Positions 44,998 to 56,392 of a stretch of DNA of 57,197 nt are shown here, piece after piece. The translations under genes and the position numbers were made by a program. The notes beneath the pieces are model-generated. The model saw nothing but the letters and a program-made list of their open reading frames with translations, ran no database searches and had not been told where the DNA came from. Positions within the stretch are counted from its first letter, which is position 1, and every line of letters begins with the position of its first letter. Source of the stretch: Zoogloea sp. (GTDB lineage: Bacteria > Pseudomonadota > Gammaproteobacteria > Burkholderiales > Rhodocyclaceae); assembly GCA_023150095.1 (NCBI GenBank), contig JAKLLO010000006.1, positions 1-57,197 on the forward strand, in the 5' to 3' direction.

Positions 44998-45288
44998 ATG
45001 AGCATCCACATCATCGCCCGCTTCACCGCCAAGCCCGACACCATCGACGCCCTGCGCACGCTGCTGCTGGGCATGCTGGCGCCGACCCGCAAGGAAGAAG
45101 GCTGCATCCGCTACGAGCTGCTGAACAACACCGCCGACGCCACCGACTTCACCTTCGTCGAGGAATGGGCCAGCCAGGCCGCCATCGACGCCCACATGCA
45201 GACGCCGCACCTGAAGGCCGTGCTGGTGGATTCCGCTCCGCTGGTGGCCTGCCCGGTGGATGTTCGCTTCCTCACCGCCGCCGCCTGA
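44998..45288 (+). CDS. ABM-domain monooxygenase (YgiN-like)
   Basis: 96 residues, a single ferredoxin-like ABM domain: MSIHIIARFTAKPDTIDALR, then RKEEGCIRYELLNNTADATD, FTFVEEWASQAAIDAHMQTP and HLKAVLVD. These small dimers oxidise quinols or other aromatics, or have antioxidant roles (YgiN is a quinol monooxygenase). A strong RBS (CAGGAGAACACC) precedes the ATG. The heptad array starts 5 bp past its stop. Confidence 0.9.
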   Translation: MSIHIIARFTAKPDTIDALRTLLLGMLAPTRKEEGCIRYELLNNTADATDFTFVEEWASQAAIDAHMQTPHLKAVLVDSAPLVACPVDVRFLTAAA

Positions 45289-45293
45289 CGCTT

Positions 45294-45557
45294 CAGCCCT
45301 GCACGTCCGACTGCCACGCCTGGGGGTCGGACTGCCAGCATTGCCCCTCTGACTGCCAGCTCTGGCAGTCAAAGCCCCACACCTGCACCTCAGACCCTCA
45401 CGTCTGCAGCCTGGACTGCCACGGCCGGACCTTTGAGGCCGACGCTTGCCCGTCAGACGTCCACGCATGCACCAAAAAGGGGCATCGATGGACCTCAGAC
45501 CTGCACCGCTGCATGTTCGAGGTCCAGCATCGGACCTCAGACTGCCAACGCTGGCAG
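45294..45557 (+). repeat. Degenerate 21-bp tandem array with heptapeptide periodicity
   Basis: About 12 units of 21 bp lie between the convergent ends of the ABM gene and nirE. Read in the frame of codon 45300 they give heptads of the form x-[C/W/R]-x-S-D-x-[H/Q]. Position 7 is His or Gln in 11 of 12 units, position 2 is Cys/Trp/Arg in all, and Ser-Asp occurs in 7 of 12. There is no stop until TAA (45558-45560). No ATG or GTG start in that frame lies just upstream; an ATG at 45165 is inside the ABM gene. So it may be non-coding or translated in an unusual way. Confidence 0.85.
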
Positions 45558-45578
45558 TAAAACTGCCAACCCGCCCCC

Positions 45579-46466
45579 TCAGACCGTCGCCTGGGCCCGG
45601 TTGAACCACGCCAGCTTGTCCGCCAGGGCCACCACTTCGCCCACGATCAGCAGCGCCGGCGGACGGATGCCCGCCGCCGCCGCCACGTCGGGCAGGGTTG
45701 AAAGCGTGCCGGTGACCACCCGCTGATTGGCGCGGGTGCCGTTTTCCACCAGCGCGGCGGGCGTCTCCACGCCGCGGCCGTGCTCGATCAGCGCCGCGCA
45801 GTGGGCCTGCAGCATGCCCACGCCCATGTAGATCACCGCGGTCTGCTTGGGCCGGGCGAGGGCCACCCAATCCAGCGCCGATTCGCCGGCCCGGCGGTGG
45901 CCGGTGGCAAACACCACCGACTGGGCGTGATCCCGGTGGGTGAGCGGAATCCCCGCGTAGGCCCCGGCGCCGCACGCGGCGGTGATGCCCGGCACCACTT
46001 CGAAGGGCACGCCGGCTTCCAGCAGCTCTTCCAGCTCCTCGCCGCCGCGCCCGAAGATGAAGGGATCGCCGCCCTTCAGCCGCACCACCTGCCTGCCCTC
46101 CCGGGCGAGGCGCACCAGCAGGCGGTTGATGTCTTCCTGGGGCAGGGTGTGGTGGCCGGCCTCCTTGCCCACGTAGATGCGCTCGGCCTCCGGCCGGGCC
46201 AGATCGAGGATGCCGTCGCCCACCAGATGATCGACCACCAGCACGTCGGCGCTGGCGATCAGGCGCGCGGCGCGCAGGGTGAGGAGCTCCGGATCGCCCG
46301 GGCCGGCGCCGACGAGGGCCACCCGGCCCGCTCCGCCGACCGGCGTGGCGAGCGGCCGCGCGGTGTCCGGCGCAAGCACCCCGGGCCCGCCCAGCACCTG
46401 GTGGAGAAAGGCGCGCAATGCGCCGGCGGCTGGCATTTCCAGACTGGCGGTGACGGGCGGCGGCAT
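45579..46466 (-). CDS. nirE: Uroporphyrinogen-III C-methyltransferase (CobA/NirE type)
   Basis: 295 residues. It has the SUMT motifs [59 protein letters not shown] and the TAVIYMGVG stretch. It methylates uroporphyrinogen III at C2 and C7 to precorrin-2, the first step to siroheme and heme d1. A ~50-residue N-terminal extension precedes the core. The ATG with GGGAG 7 nt upstream was preferred over one 7 codons earlier. It is divergent from nirS across an FNR-type box, so it is probably the d1-dedicated copy. Confidence 0.92.
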   Translation of the reverse strand: MPPPVTASLEMPAAGALRAFLHQVLGGPGVLAPDTARPLATPVGGAGRVALVGAGPGDPELLTLRAARLIASADVLVVDHLVGDGILDLARPEAERIYVGKEAGHHTLPQEDINRLLVRLAREGRQVVRLKGGDPFIFGRGGEELEELLEAGVPFEVVPGITAACGAGAYAGIPLTHRDHAQSVVFATGHRRAGESALDWVALARPKQTAVIYMGVGMLQAHCAALIEHGRGVETPAALVENGTRANQRVVTGTLSTLPDVAAAAGIRPPALLIVGEVVALADKLAWFNRAQATV

Positions 46467-46525
46467 GGCGAAACTCCCGGGAATCATGACGACCGGAATC
46501 TATCAGTCCGCTCCCGTCTTCGAAC

Positions 46526-46539
46526 TTGACCGCTATCAA
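46526..46539. promoter_or_regulatory. FNR/Dnr-type box between nirE and nirS
   Basis: TTGAC-CGCT-ATCAA: a full match to the CRP/FNR-family denitrification site (TTGAY-N4-RTCAA, centre 46532.5). It lies 83 bp before the nirS ATG and 60 bp before the nirE ATG, so one site could serve both directions. An oxygen- and NO-responsive regulator (Fnr, Dnr/Nnr) is expected to bind. The regulator is not in the window. Confidence 0.88.
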
Positions 46540-46570
46540 GGAAGGGGTATAGCCCCCTGGCGCAACCTGA

Positions 46571-48343
<1,773 letters not shown>

Positions 48344-48408
48344 TCGTCGCTGACCGCCGTCGGCCGGGCTTGCCCCGCCGGCGGCTTTCCGCTCAAAAGG
48401 AGAGTGCA

Positions 48409-48726
48409 ATGAAATACTCGCTGATTCTCGCTGCCCTGCTCGCCACCGCCGCCAGCGGCAGCGCCCTTGCCGGCGACCCCGCGGCCGCCGCCCAGAAGGC
48501 CGGCTGCATGGCCTGCCACGCCATGGACAAGAAGCTCGTCGGCCCGGCGTTCAAGGACGTGGCCGCCAAGTACAAGGGCCAGGGCGACGCCGTCGCAAAA
48601 CTCACCGACAAGGTCCGCAAGGGCGGCGCCGGCGTGTGGGGCCCGATCCCCATGCCGCCCAACCCCGCCGACAAGATCAGCGACGGCGACCTGAAGGAAG
48701 TCGTGGGCTGGATCCTCAAGGGCTGA
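48409..48726 (+). CDS. nirM: Cytochrome c551/c552, electron donor to NirS
   Basis: 105 residues. A signal peptide (MKYSLILAALLATAASGSAL, then AGD) is followed by heme motif CMACH at about 38-42. The axial Met is in WGPIPMPPNP, the class I c551/c552 fold. It carries electrons in the periplasm to NirS, 65 bp downstream of nirS and ending at a terminator. The preceding gap has a small GC hairpin and an AAAGGAG RBS. The nirM name follows P. aeruginosa usage. Confidence 0.92.
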   Translation: MKYSLILAALLATAASGSALAGDPAAAAQKAGCMACHAMDKKLVGPAFKDVAAKYKGQGDAVAKLTDKVRKGGAGVWGPIPMPPNPADKISDGDLKEVVGWILKG

Positions 48727-48744
48727 TCGACGCCCAGTCAGGAC

Positions 48745-48774
48745 GAAAGGCGGGGCCGAGGCTCCGCCTTTTTC
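48745..48774 (+). terminator. Rho-independent terminator after nirSM
   Basis: AAGGCGGGGCC pairs with GGCTCCGCCTT (48747-48770), one G-T wobble, followed by a T-run (48769-48773) and TCTTTT. It ends the nirS-nirM transcript 18 bp past the nirM stop. It lies 4 bp from the stop of the convergent YigZ gene. Confidence 0.88.
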
Positions 48775-48777
48775 TTT

Positions 48778-49371
48778 TCAGTCGTCGTCCGCGATCCAGC
48801 GCAGCCTGCCGTGGGTGGCCTCGCCCAGGCGCGCCACCAGCGCGTCGGCGGCGGTCTCGGGCAGGCTGAAGCGGAAGGCCACGTCGTCGGCGTGGCTCAC
48901 CTCCGCCAGCTCGGCGCCAGCCAGCTCCAGCTCGCGGCGCAGCAGCCCCTCCAGCGCGTAGGGCACGGCGCAGGCCAGCAGCCGCTGGCGCACGATCGCC
49001 ACCTTGGTCGCCGTCAGCAGGGCCTGGGCCACCGCGTCGGTGTAGGCGCGCACCAGCCCGCCCGCCCCCAGCTTCACCCCGCCGTAGTAGCGCACCACCG
49101 TCGCCAGCACGCCGTCCAGATCCTGGTGGCGCAGCACGTCGAGCATCGGCCGCCCCGCCGTGCCACCCGGCTCGCCGTCATCCACCGCCGCCGATTGCCC
49201 GCCCGCCAGCAGCGCCCAGCACACGTGGGCCGCGCCGGGGTGCGCAGCGCGCAGTTCGGCCACCCGACGCTGGGCCGCGGGCCGGTCGGGCATCAGCTCG
49301 ACGCAGCCGATGAAGCGGCTTTTCTTGATCAGGATTTCGCTGTGGGCGGGCGCGGCGAGGGTCTGGGGCAT
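48778..49371 (-). CDS. YigZ/IMPACT-family protein
   Basis: 197 residues. The N-terminal UPF0029 domain opens with SEILIKKSRFIGCVELM and has the family signature AAVDDGEPGGTAGRPMLDVL, then LDGVLATVVRYYGGVKLGAG and VRAYTDAVAQAL. A C-terminal DUF1949-like domain follows. The function is unsettled (translation-control relative in eukaryotes). It sits between nirM and nirC on the opposite strand and so splits the nir genes into two + strand operons. The start Met was chosen by the conserved start of the domain. Confidence 0.9.
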   Translation of the reverse strand: MPQTLAAPAHSEILIKKSRFIGCVELMPDRPAAQRRVAELRAAHPGAAHVCWALLAGGQSAAVDDGEPGGTAGRPMLDVLRHQDLDGVLATVVRYYGGVKLGAGGLVRAYTDAVAQALLTATKVAIVRQRLLACAVPYALEGLLRRELELAGAELAEVSHADDVAFRFSLPETAADALVARLGEATHGRLRWIADDD

Positions 49372-49441
49372 GGGCCGGAGGGGCGGTCGGACGGACACCG
49401 AAGGATAACGAAATTCGCCCCGGCCACCCGCGCCCGCCCAC

Positions 49442-49455
49442 TTGATGCCCATCAA
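49442..49455 (+). promoter_or_regulatory. FNR/Dnr-type box of the nirC operon
   Basis: TTGAT-GCCC-ATCAA, a perfect FNR palindrome, 54 bp before the nirC ATG. Centred at 49448.5, it would place transcription start near 49490. A weak -10 (TACTGT, 49478-49483) lies at the right distance for a class II FNR promoter. It shares the half-site type with the nirE/nirS box, so both operons should respond together. Confidence 0.88.
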
Positions 49456-49509
49456 TGACCCTGCCGGCATGTCGACCTACTGTGACGGCGTTATCTGAAG
49501 GAGTGTTCG

Positions 49510-49860
49510 ATGGACCGTCCGCTGCTGATCCACGTGGCCGTGCTGCTGGGCCTCACCGCCCTGGCGGTGACGACCGCACAATCCGCCGAGCCGCCCCAGC
49601 CCGACCCCGCCCGCCAGCAGGCCCTGGTGCACCTGGTGCGCCAGGACTGCGGCTCGTGCCACGGCATGCGCCTCGCCGGCGGCCTGGGCCCGGCCCTCAC
49701 CCCGGCGCGGCTGGCCGACTGGCCCGACGACTCCCTCGTCGCCACCATCCTCCACGGCCGCCCCGGCACCGCCATGCCCGGCTGGCAGCGCTTCGTGACC
49801 GAAGCCGAAGCCGGCTGGATCGTCGCCCGCCTCAAGCAAGGCTTCCCGCCCCTGGACTGA
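49510..49860 (+). CDS. nirC: Cytochrome c55x NirC
   Basis: 116 residues. A signal peptide or anchor (LLIHVAVLLGLTALAVTTAQ) is followed by heme motif CGSCH at about 47-51 and the axial Met in GRPGTAMPGWQRFVTEAEAG. NirC donates electrons to NirS or acts in d1 assembly with NirF/NirN. It has a strong RBS (AAGGAG) and is first in the nirC-F-DL-G-H operon, 4 bp ahead of nirF. Confidence 0.92.
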   Translation: MDRPLLIHVAVLLGLTALAVTTAQSAEPPQPDPARQQALVHLVRQDCGSCHGMRLAGGLGPALTPARLADWPDDSLVATILHGRPGTAMPGWQRFVTEAEAGWIVARLKQGFPPLD

Positions 49861-49864
49861 CCCC

Positions 49865-51049
49865 ATGCGCGCCCTCAAGCGACTCACCGCCGCCCTCCTC
49901 GCCAGCCTGGCCTTCGCCGGCTGCAGCACCCTGCCCTCCGACGCCGTGCGCGGCACCGGCGACCTGGGCGTCGTCATCGAACGCGCCGCCGGCCGCGTGA
50001 AGGTGGTCGAGCACAGCCACGACAGCATCCTCGGCACCGTCGAGGGCCTCGGCGACCTCTCCCACGCCCACGTGGCCTTCTCGCGGGACGCCCGCTACGC
50101 CTACGTCTTCGGCCGCGACGGCGGGCTCACCAAGGTCGACCTGCTCGCCCGGCGCATCGTGAAGCGCGTAATCCAGGCCGGCAATTCCATCGGGGGCTCG
50201 GTATCGCAGGATGGCCGGCTGGTGGTCGCCCAGAACTACGAACCCGGCGGCATCAAGGCCTTCGACGCCGACACGCTGGAGCTCGTCGCCGACGTGCCGG
50301 CCGAATACGCCCCGGGCAAGTTCTCCCGCGTGGTGGGCCTCGCCGACATCTCCGGCCAGCGTTTCGTGTATGCGCTGTTCGACGCCGACGAGATCCGCGT
50401 CACCGATTTCTCCGATCCGAAGAAGCCCGTCACCACCCGCTACCCCGCCGGCCACCAGCCCTACGACGGCCTGGTGACGCCCGACGGGCGCTACTTCCTG
50501 GCCGGGCTGTTCGGCGAGGACGGCATCTCGCTGCTCGACCTGTGGAAGCCCGAAGCCGGCGCCAAGAAGATCCTCTCCGGCTACGGCCGCGGCGAAGAGA
50601 AGCTGCCGGTCTTCAAGATGCCCCACCTGCGCGGCTGGTCGCTGGCCGCCGGGCAGGCCTGGCTGCCCGCCATCGGCCGCCACGAGGTGCTCGTCGCCGA
50701 CGCCGCCAGCTGGAAGGAGACCGGCCGCGTGGCCGTCAAGGGCCAGCCGGTGTTCGTGATGGCGCGGCCGGACGGGCGCCAGGTGTGGGTCAACTTCGCC
50801 TTCCCCGACAACGAGTGGGTGCAGGTGATCGACACCGTCGAGAAGCGCGTGATCCACACCTTCAGCCCCGGCAAGGCCGTGCTGCACCTGGAATTCACCC
50901 CCCGCGGCGACGAGGTGTGGCTGTCCGCCCGCGACAGCAACCGGGTGACGGTGGTCGACACCGCCAGCTTCGCGGTCCGCCGGGAGCTTGCCGTCGACGC
51001 GCCGTCCGGCATCTTCTTCACCTCCCGCGCCCAGCGCATCGGCTTCTGA
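49865..51049 (+). CDS. nirF: Heme d1 biosynthesis protein NirF
   Basis: 394 residues. The lipoprotein signal ends LASLAFAGC (lipobox), so it is membrane-anchored in the periplasm. The body is a d1-type propeller without a cytochrome c domain (HAHVAFSRDARYAYVFGRDG, ISGQRFVYALFDADEIRVTD, GLVTPDGRYFLAGLFGEDGI, FMARPDGRQVWVNFAFPDNE). NirF acts late in heme d1 synthesis, probably making the acrylate side chain or holding the precursor. It is coupled tightly with nirDL downstream (1 bp apart). Confidence 0.95.
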   Translation: MRALKRLTAALLASLAFAGCSTLPSDAVRGTGDLGVVIERAAGRVKVVEHSHDSILGTVEGLGDLSHAHVAFSRDARYAYVFGRDGGLTKVDLLARRIVKRVIQAGNSIGGSVSQDGRLVVAQNYEPGGIKAFDADTLELVADVPAEYAPGKFSRVVGLADISGQRFVYALFDADEIRVTDFSDPKKPVTTRYPAGHQPYDGLVTPDGRYFLAGLFGEDGISLLDLWKPEAGAKKILSGYGRGEEKLPVFKMPHLRGWSLAAGQAWLPAIGRHEVLVADAASWKETGRVAVKGQPVFVMARPDGRQVWVNFAFPDNEWVQVIDTVEKRVIHTFSPGKAVLHLEFTPRGDEVWLSARDSNRVTVVDTASFAVRRELAVDAPSGIFFTSRAQRIGF

Positions 51050-51050
51050 C

Positions 51051-52079
51051 ATGCACGCGGCCAACCCCCTCGAGTTCCGCCTCCTCAACGACTTCCAGCG
51101 CGGCTTTCCGCTGGTGGCCGAACCCTGGGCGGCCATCGGCGCGCAGCTTGGCTGCGGCACCGCCGACGTGCTCGCCCACCTCGCCACCCTGCGCGACGAA
51201 GGCAAGATCAGCCGCGTCGGCCCGGTGTTCGCGCCCAACCGCATCGGCGCCAGCACCCTCGCCGCGATGGCCGTGCCGGCGGCCGAGCTGCCCCGGGTGG
51301 CGGCCATCGTCAGCGCCTTTGCCGGCGTCAATCACAACTACCGGCGCGAGCACCGCTACAACCTGTGGTTCGTCGCCAACGCCGCCGGCGAGGCCGAACT
51401 GGCCACGCTCCTCGACACCATGGGCGCCGCCACCGGCTGCCCGCCCATCAGCCTCCCGCTGGTCGAGGAGTACCACATCGACCTGGGCTTCGATCTGGCC
51501 AGCGGCCGGCGCACCCGCCACGCCGTCGGCCAGCCCGCCGGGCGGCGCGACCTGAACGCCACCGAATGGCGCCTGATCCACGCCCTCCACGACGGCCTGC
51601 AGTGGCAGCCGCGGCCCTTCCGCGCCGTGGCCGACGCCGCCGGGATGAGCGAGGCCCGCGTGCTCGACACCCTCGGCGGCTGGCTGGACGAAGGCCTGCT
51701 GCGGCGCTTCGGCGTGGTGGTGCGGCATCGGGAGCTCGGCTACCGGGCCAACGCCATGTGCGTGTGGGCCGCGCCAGAAGCCGAGGTGAGCCGCCTCGGC
51801 CACCTGCTCGCCGGGCACGACGGCGTGAGCCTGTGCTACCGCCGCAAGAGCCCCGGGCCCGAGTGGCCCTACACCCTGTTCTGCATGATCCACGGCCACA
51901 GCCGCGACGCGGTGGACGCCCGCCGCGACGAGATCGCCAAGGCCGTCGGCCTCGCCGGCCTGCCCGCCGCGGTGCTGTTTTCCACCGACTGCTACAAGCA
52001 GTGCGGCGCCCGCTACCGCAGCCCCGACGCCGCCAGCCCGCGCGGCCTCGGCCAGCTCCTTCCGGGCCTCGCCGCATGA
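51051..52079 (+). CDS. nirDL: Fused siroheme decarboxylase subunits NirD-NirL
   Basis: 342 residues, twice the length of one NirD/G/H/L subunit. The N-terminal half (about 1-160) is NirD-like: LEFRLLNDFQRGFPLVAEPW, then NYRREHRYNLWFVANAAGEA. The C-terminal half (about 170-330) is NirL-like: TEWRLIHALHDGLQWQPRPF, LLRRFGVVVRHRELGYRANA, YRRKSPGPEWPYTLFCMIHG. Each half is an AsnC-like module. The complex with NirG and NirH removes two acetate carboxyls from siroheme. Fused DL forms are known (Paracoccus), whereas P. aeruginosa has separate genes. Confidence 0.93.
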   Translation: MHAANPLEFRLLNDFQRGFPLVAEPWAAIGAQLGCGTADVLAHLATLRDEGKISRVGPVFAPNRIGASTLAAMAVPAAELPRVAAIVSAFAGVNHNYRREHRYNLWFVANAAGEAELATLLDTMGAATGCPPISLPLVEEYHIDLGFDLASGRRTRHAVGQPAGRRDLNATEWRLIHALHDGLQWQPRPFRAVADAAGMSEARVLDTLGGWLDEGLLRRFGVVVRHRELGYRANAMCVWAAPEAEVSRLGHLLAGHDGVSLCYRRKSPGPEWPYTLFCMIHGHSRDAVDARRDEIAKAVGLAGLPAAVLFSTDCYKQCGARYRSPDAASPRGLGQLLPGLAA

Positions 52080-52552
52080 GCATACCTGCCCGCCCCGCCC
52101 CCACGGCCCTCGACGAGCTCGACCGCCGCATCATCAACGCGCTGCAGGGCGGTTTTCCGATCGCCGACGAGCCCTACCGCGAAGTCGCCGAGGAGCTCGG
52201 CACCACCGAGGCCGAGCTCCTCGCCCGCCTCGAACGCCTGCTCGCCGCCAAGGTGCTGACCCGCTTCGGCCCGATGTTCCAGATCGAGCGCCTGGGCGGC
52301 CGCTTCGTGCTGGCCGCGCTGGCCGTGCCGGAAGACCGCTTCGCCGAGGTCACCGGGCTGGTCAATGCGTTGCCCGAGGTCGCCCACAACTACCGCCGCG
52401 AGCACCACCTCAACATGTGGTTCGTGCTCGCCACCGAAACGCCCGACGGCATCGCCGACGCCACCCGGCGCATCGAGGCCGCCACCGGGCTGCCGGTCTT
52501 CGCCTTTCCCAAGCTGCGGGAATTCTTCGTGGACATGAGGCTCAAGGCATGA
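52076..52552 (+). CDS. nirG: Siroheme decarboxylase subunit NirG
   Basis: 158 residues, one AsnC-like module: LDELDRRIINALQGGFPIAD (HTH part), LTRFGPMFQIERLGGRFVLA, then VAHNYRREHHLNMWFVLATE. It has the NYRREHxxNxWF substrate-site motif also seen in NirD, which marks it as the D/G type rather than H/L. The start overlaps the nirDL stop (ATGA), so it is made in step with it. The order DL-G-H matches known d1 clusters. Confidence 0.93.
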   Translation: MSIPARPAPTALDELDRRIINALQGGFPIADEPYREVAEELGTTEAELLARLERLLAAKVLTRFGPMFQIERLGGRFVLAALAVPEDRFAEVTGLVNALPEVAHNYRREHHLNMWFVLATETPDGIADATRRIEAATGLPVFAFPKLREFFVDMRLKA

Positions 52553-53046
52553 CTTCCCCCCCTCCGCCCGACGACCTCGACCGCCGCCTCGTCATCGCCA
52601 CCCAGGCCGGCCTGCCGCTGGTGCCGCGGCCCTATGACGCGCTCGCCGAACAGCTCGGCGTTAGCGCCGACGAGGTCAAGCGCCGCCTCGCCGCGATGCT
52701 CGATTCCGGCCGCATCCGGCGCATCGGCGCGGTGCCCAACCACTACGCCATCGGCTACACCGCCAACGGCATGTCGGTGTGGGACGTGGACGACGCCCGC
52801 ATCGCCGAGCTGGGCGAAGCCATCGGCCAGCTCGATTTCGTCACCCACTGCTACGAGCGCCCCCGCGCCCTGCCCGACTGGCCCTACAACCTCTTCGCAA
52901 TGGTGCATGGCCACGACCGCGCGACCGTGCTCGCCCACATCGACGAGATCGCCGCCCTCCTCGGCCCGGCCTGCCGGCAGCACGACGTGCTGTTCTCCAG
53001 CGCCATCCTCAAGAAGACGGGCCTGCGCATCGGCGCCGAAAGTTGA
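52549..53046 (+). CDS. nirH: Siroheme decarboxylase subunit NirH
   Basis: 165 residues, L/H type: DLDRRLVIATQAGLPLVPRP, RIRRIGAVPNHYAIGYTANG, then YERPRALPDWPYNLFAMVHG (the CYxRPxxxPxWPYNLF motif of NirH/NirL). It pairs with NirG as NirL does with NirD. The start overlaps nirG by 4 bp (ATGA). It is the last nir gene in the window. nirJ, which usually follows, is absent. Confidence 0.93.
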   Translation: MTSPPPPDDLDRRLVIATQAGLPLVPRPYDALAEQLGVSADEVKRRLAAMLDSGRIRRIGAVPNHYAIGYTANGMSVWDVDDARIAELGEAIGQLDFVTHCYERPRALPDWPYNLFAMVHGHDRATVLAHIDEIAALLGPACRQHDVLFSSAILKKTGLRIGAES

Positions 53047-53356
53047 TCTCCCCCCACGGCCGCCCTGGCGATTGATGCATCAAATTCGGCTGGGCCGACA
53101 GATCTCCGAACGCACGATGGAAGCCGGCGCCAGCCGTGGCGCAGCCGCCATCACCCGGATCACCGGTGGCACCAGCCCCACAGGCATCAAGGGGAAGCCC
53201 GCGGTGTCCGCCGGGCGCACCACGGCCAACGGGATGAGCGGCCTTCAGGGCACGACGGGTTTGCCGTAATCTCCAGCAGGCCAGTGGCAGCCGAGAGGCG
53301 CAGCCTGCAGGCCGTCCGCCATCCGATCCACTCGCGCGCTCACGCCCTCACGCACC
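53047..53356. other. 310-bp gap where nirJ would be expected
   Basis: No convincing gene was found. A perfect 12-nt palindrome TTGATGCATCAA sits at 53072-53083, similar to an FNR box but with a 2-bp rather than 4-bp spacer. A 64-codon + frame (from 53080) has a composition typical of a GC-rich shadow. A minus-strand frame (LIPLAVVRPADTAG) looks slightly protein-like but lacks a start and family resemblance. No remains of a radical-SAM CxxxCxxC motif were seen. Confidence 0.5.
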
Positions 53357-54067
53357 ATGCCCATCCGCCCCATCATCGGCGGCCTCTTCGCCGCCTGCCT
53401 GACCCTCCTGTCAGGCACAGGCGCCGCCGAAACCCCGCTCCTCACCATCAGCACCAACAACACCCCCCTCGACCGCAAGGCGCTGGAGCAGATCGCCACC
53501 GAGAGCTTCCACCGCATCGGGGTCGAGCCCCGGCTCGTGAGCCTGCCCTCCGAGCGCTCCCTCATCGCCGCCAACCTGGGCGAGGTGGATGGCGAAGGGT
53601 TGCGTGTCGCGGGGCTTGGCACCCAGTACCCGAACCTCGTGCAGGTGCCCGAGCGCTTCGTGCGGATCAGCTTCGTGGCCTTCGCCAAGGACGCCACCAT
53701 CACCCTCGACAACGGCTGGGACAGCCTCAAGCCCTACCGGGTGGTCTTCATCAATGGCTGGAAGATGTTCGAGTCCAACACCGGCAGCGCGCGGGTGGTG
53801 AATAAGGTGGACAAGCCCGAGCAGATGTTCCTGATGCTCGAGGACGGGCGCGTCGATCTGGCGCTGTACACCCGCGCCGACGGCGTTCAGCTGGCCCGCA
53901 GCCTGGGGCTCACCACCATCGCGCCGGTGTCCCCGCCCCTCAAGGACGTGGACATGTACCTCTACCTCCACAAGAAGCACCAGGCGCTGGTGCCACGCCT
54001 CAGCCAGGCGCTGCGCGACATCAAGGCCGACGGCACCTACAACCGCATCCTGTCGGGCATCTACTAG
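53357..54067 (+). CDS. Periplasmic solute-binding family 3-like protein
   Basis: 236 residues. A signal peptide (MPIRPIIGGLFAACLTLLSG, then TGAAE) is followed by an SBP_bac_3-type fold: LTISTNNTPLDRKALEQIAT, SLPSERSLIAANLGEVDGEG and the C-terminal LSQALRDIKADGTYNRILSG. The last motif is typical of amino-acid-binding proteins. No permease or ATPase is nearby. The gene sits 9 bp ahead of a hybrid histidine kinase, so it may supply the input signal to it rather than feed a transporter. Confidence 0.85.
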   Translation: MPIRPIIGGLFAACLTLLSGTGAAETPLLTISTNNTPLDRKALEQIATESFHRIGVEPRLVSLPSERSLIAANLGEVDGEGLRVAGLGTQYPNLVQVPERFVRISFVAFAKDATITLDNGWDSLKPYRVVFINGWKMFESNTGSARVVNKVDKPEQMFLMLEDGRVDLALYTRADGVQLARSLGLTTIAPVSPPLKDVDMYLYLHKKHQALVPRLSQALRDIKADGTYNRILSGIY

Positions 54068-54076
54068 GATCGGGGC

Positions 54077-56338
<2,262 letters not shown>

Positions 56339-56392
56339 GCCGGGCCGGGCAACCCGCCCGAAGGCCGGCTGCCCGTAGGCCAGCGGGCCAGC

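Noticed and set aside
45165..45560. 131-codon ORF that starts inside the ABM gene and runs through the heptad array
   Set aside because: The first 43 codons are an out-of-frame reading of the ABM gene. The array is reported as a repeat because the ATG has no RBS.
44917..46539. 540-codon minus ORF covering the heptad array and nirE
   Set aside because: It reads nirE in the wrong frame (Arg/Gly-rich), and the true nirE frame is clear.
48344..48408. GC hairpin between nirS and nirM as a terminator
   Set aside because: The stem is imperfect and has no T-run. nirM lies in the same direction with a good RBS, so read-through is expected.
53080..53271. 64-codon + ORF after nirH
   Set aside because: No RBS, no recognisable fold and a GC-rich shadow-like composition.
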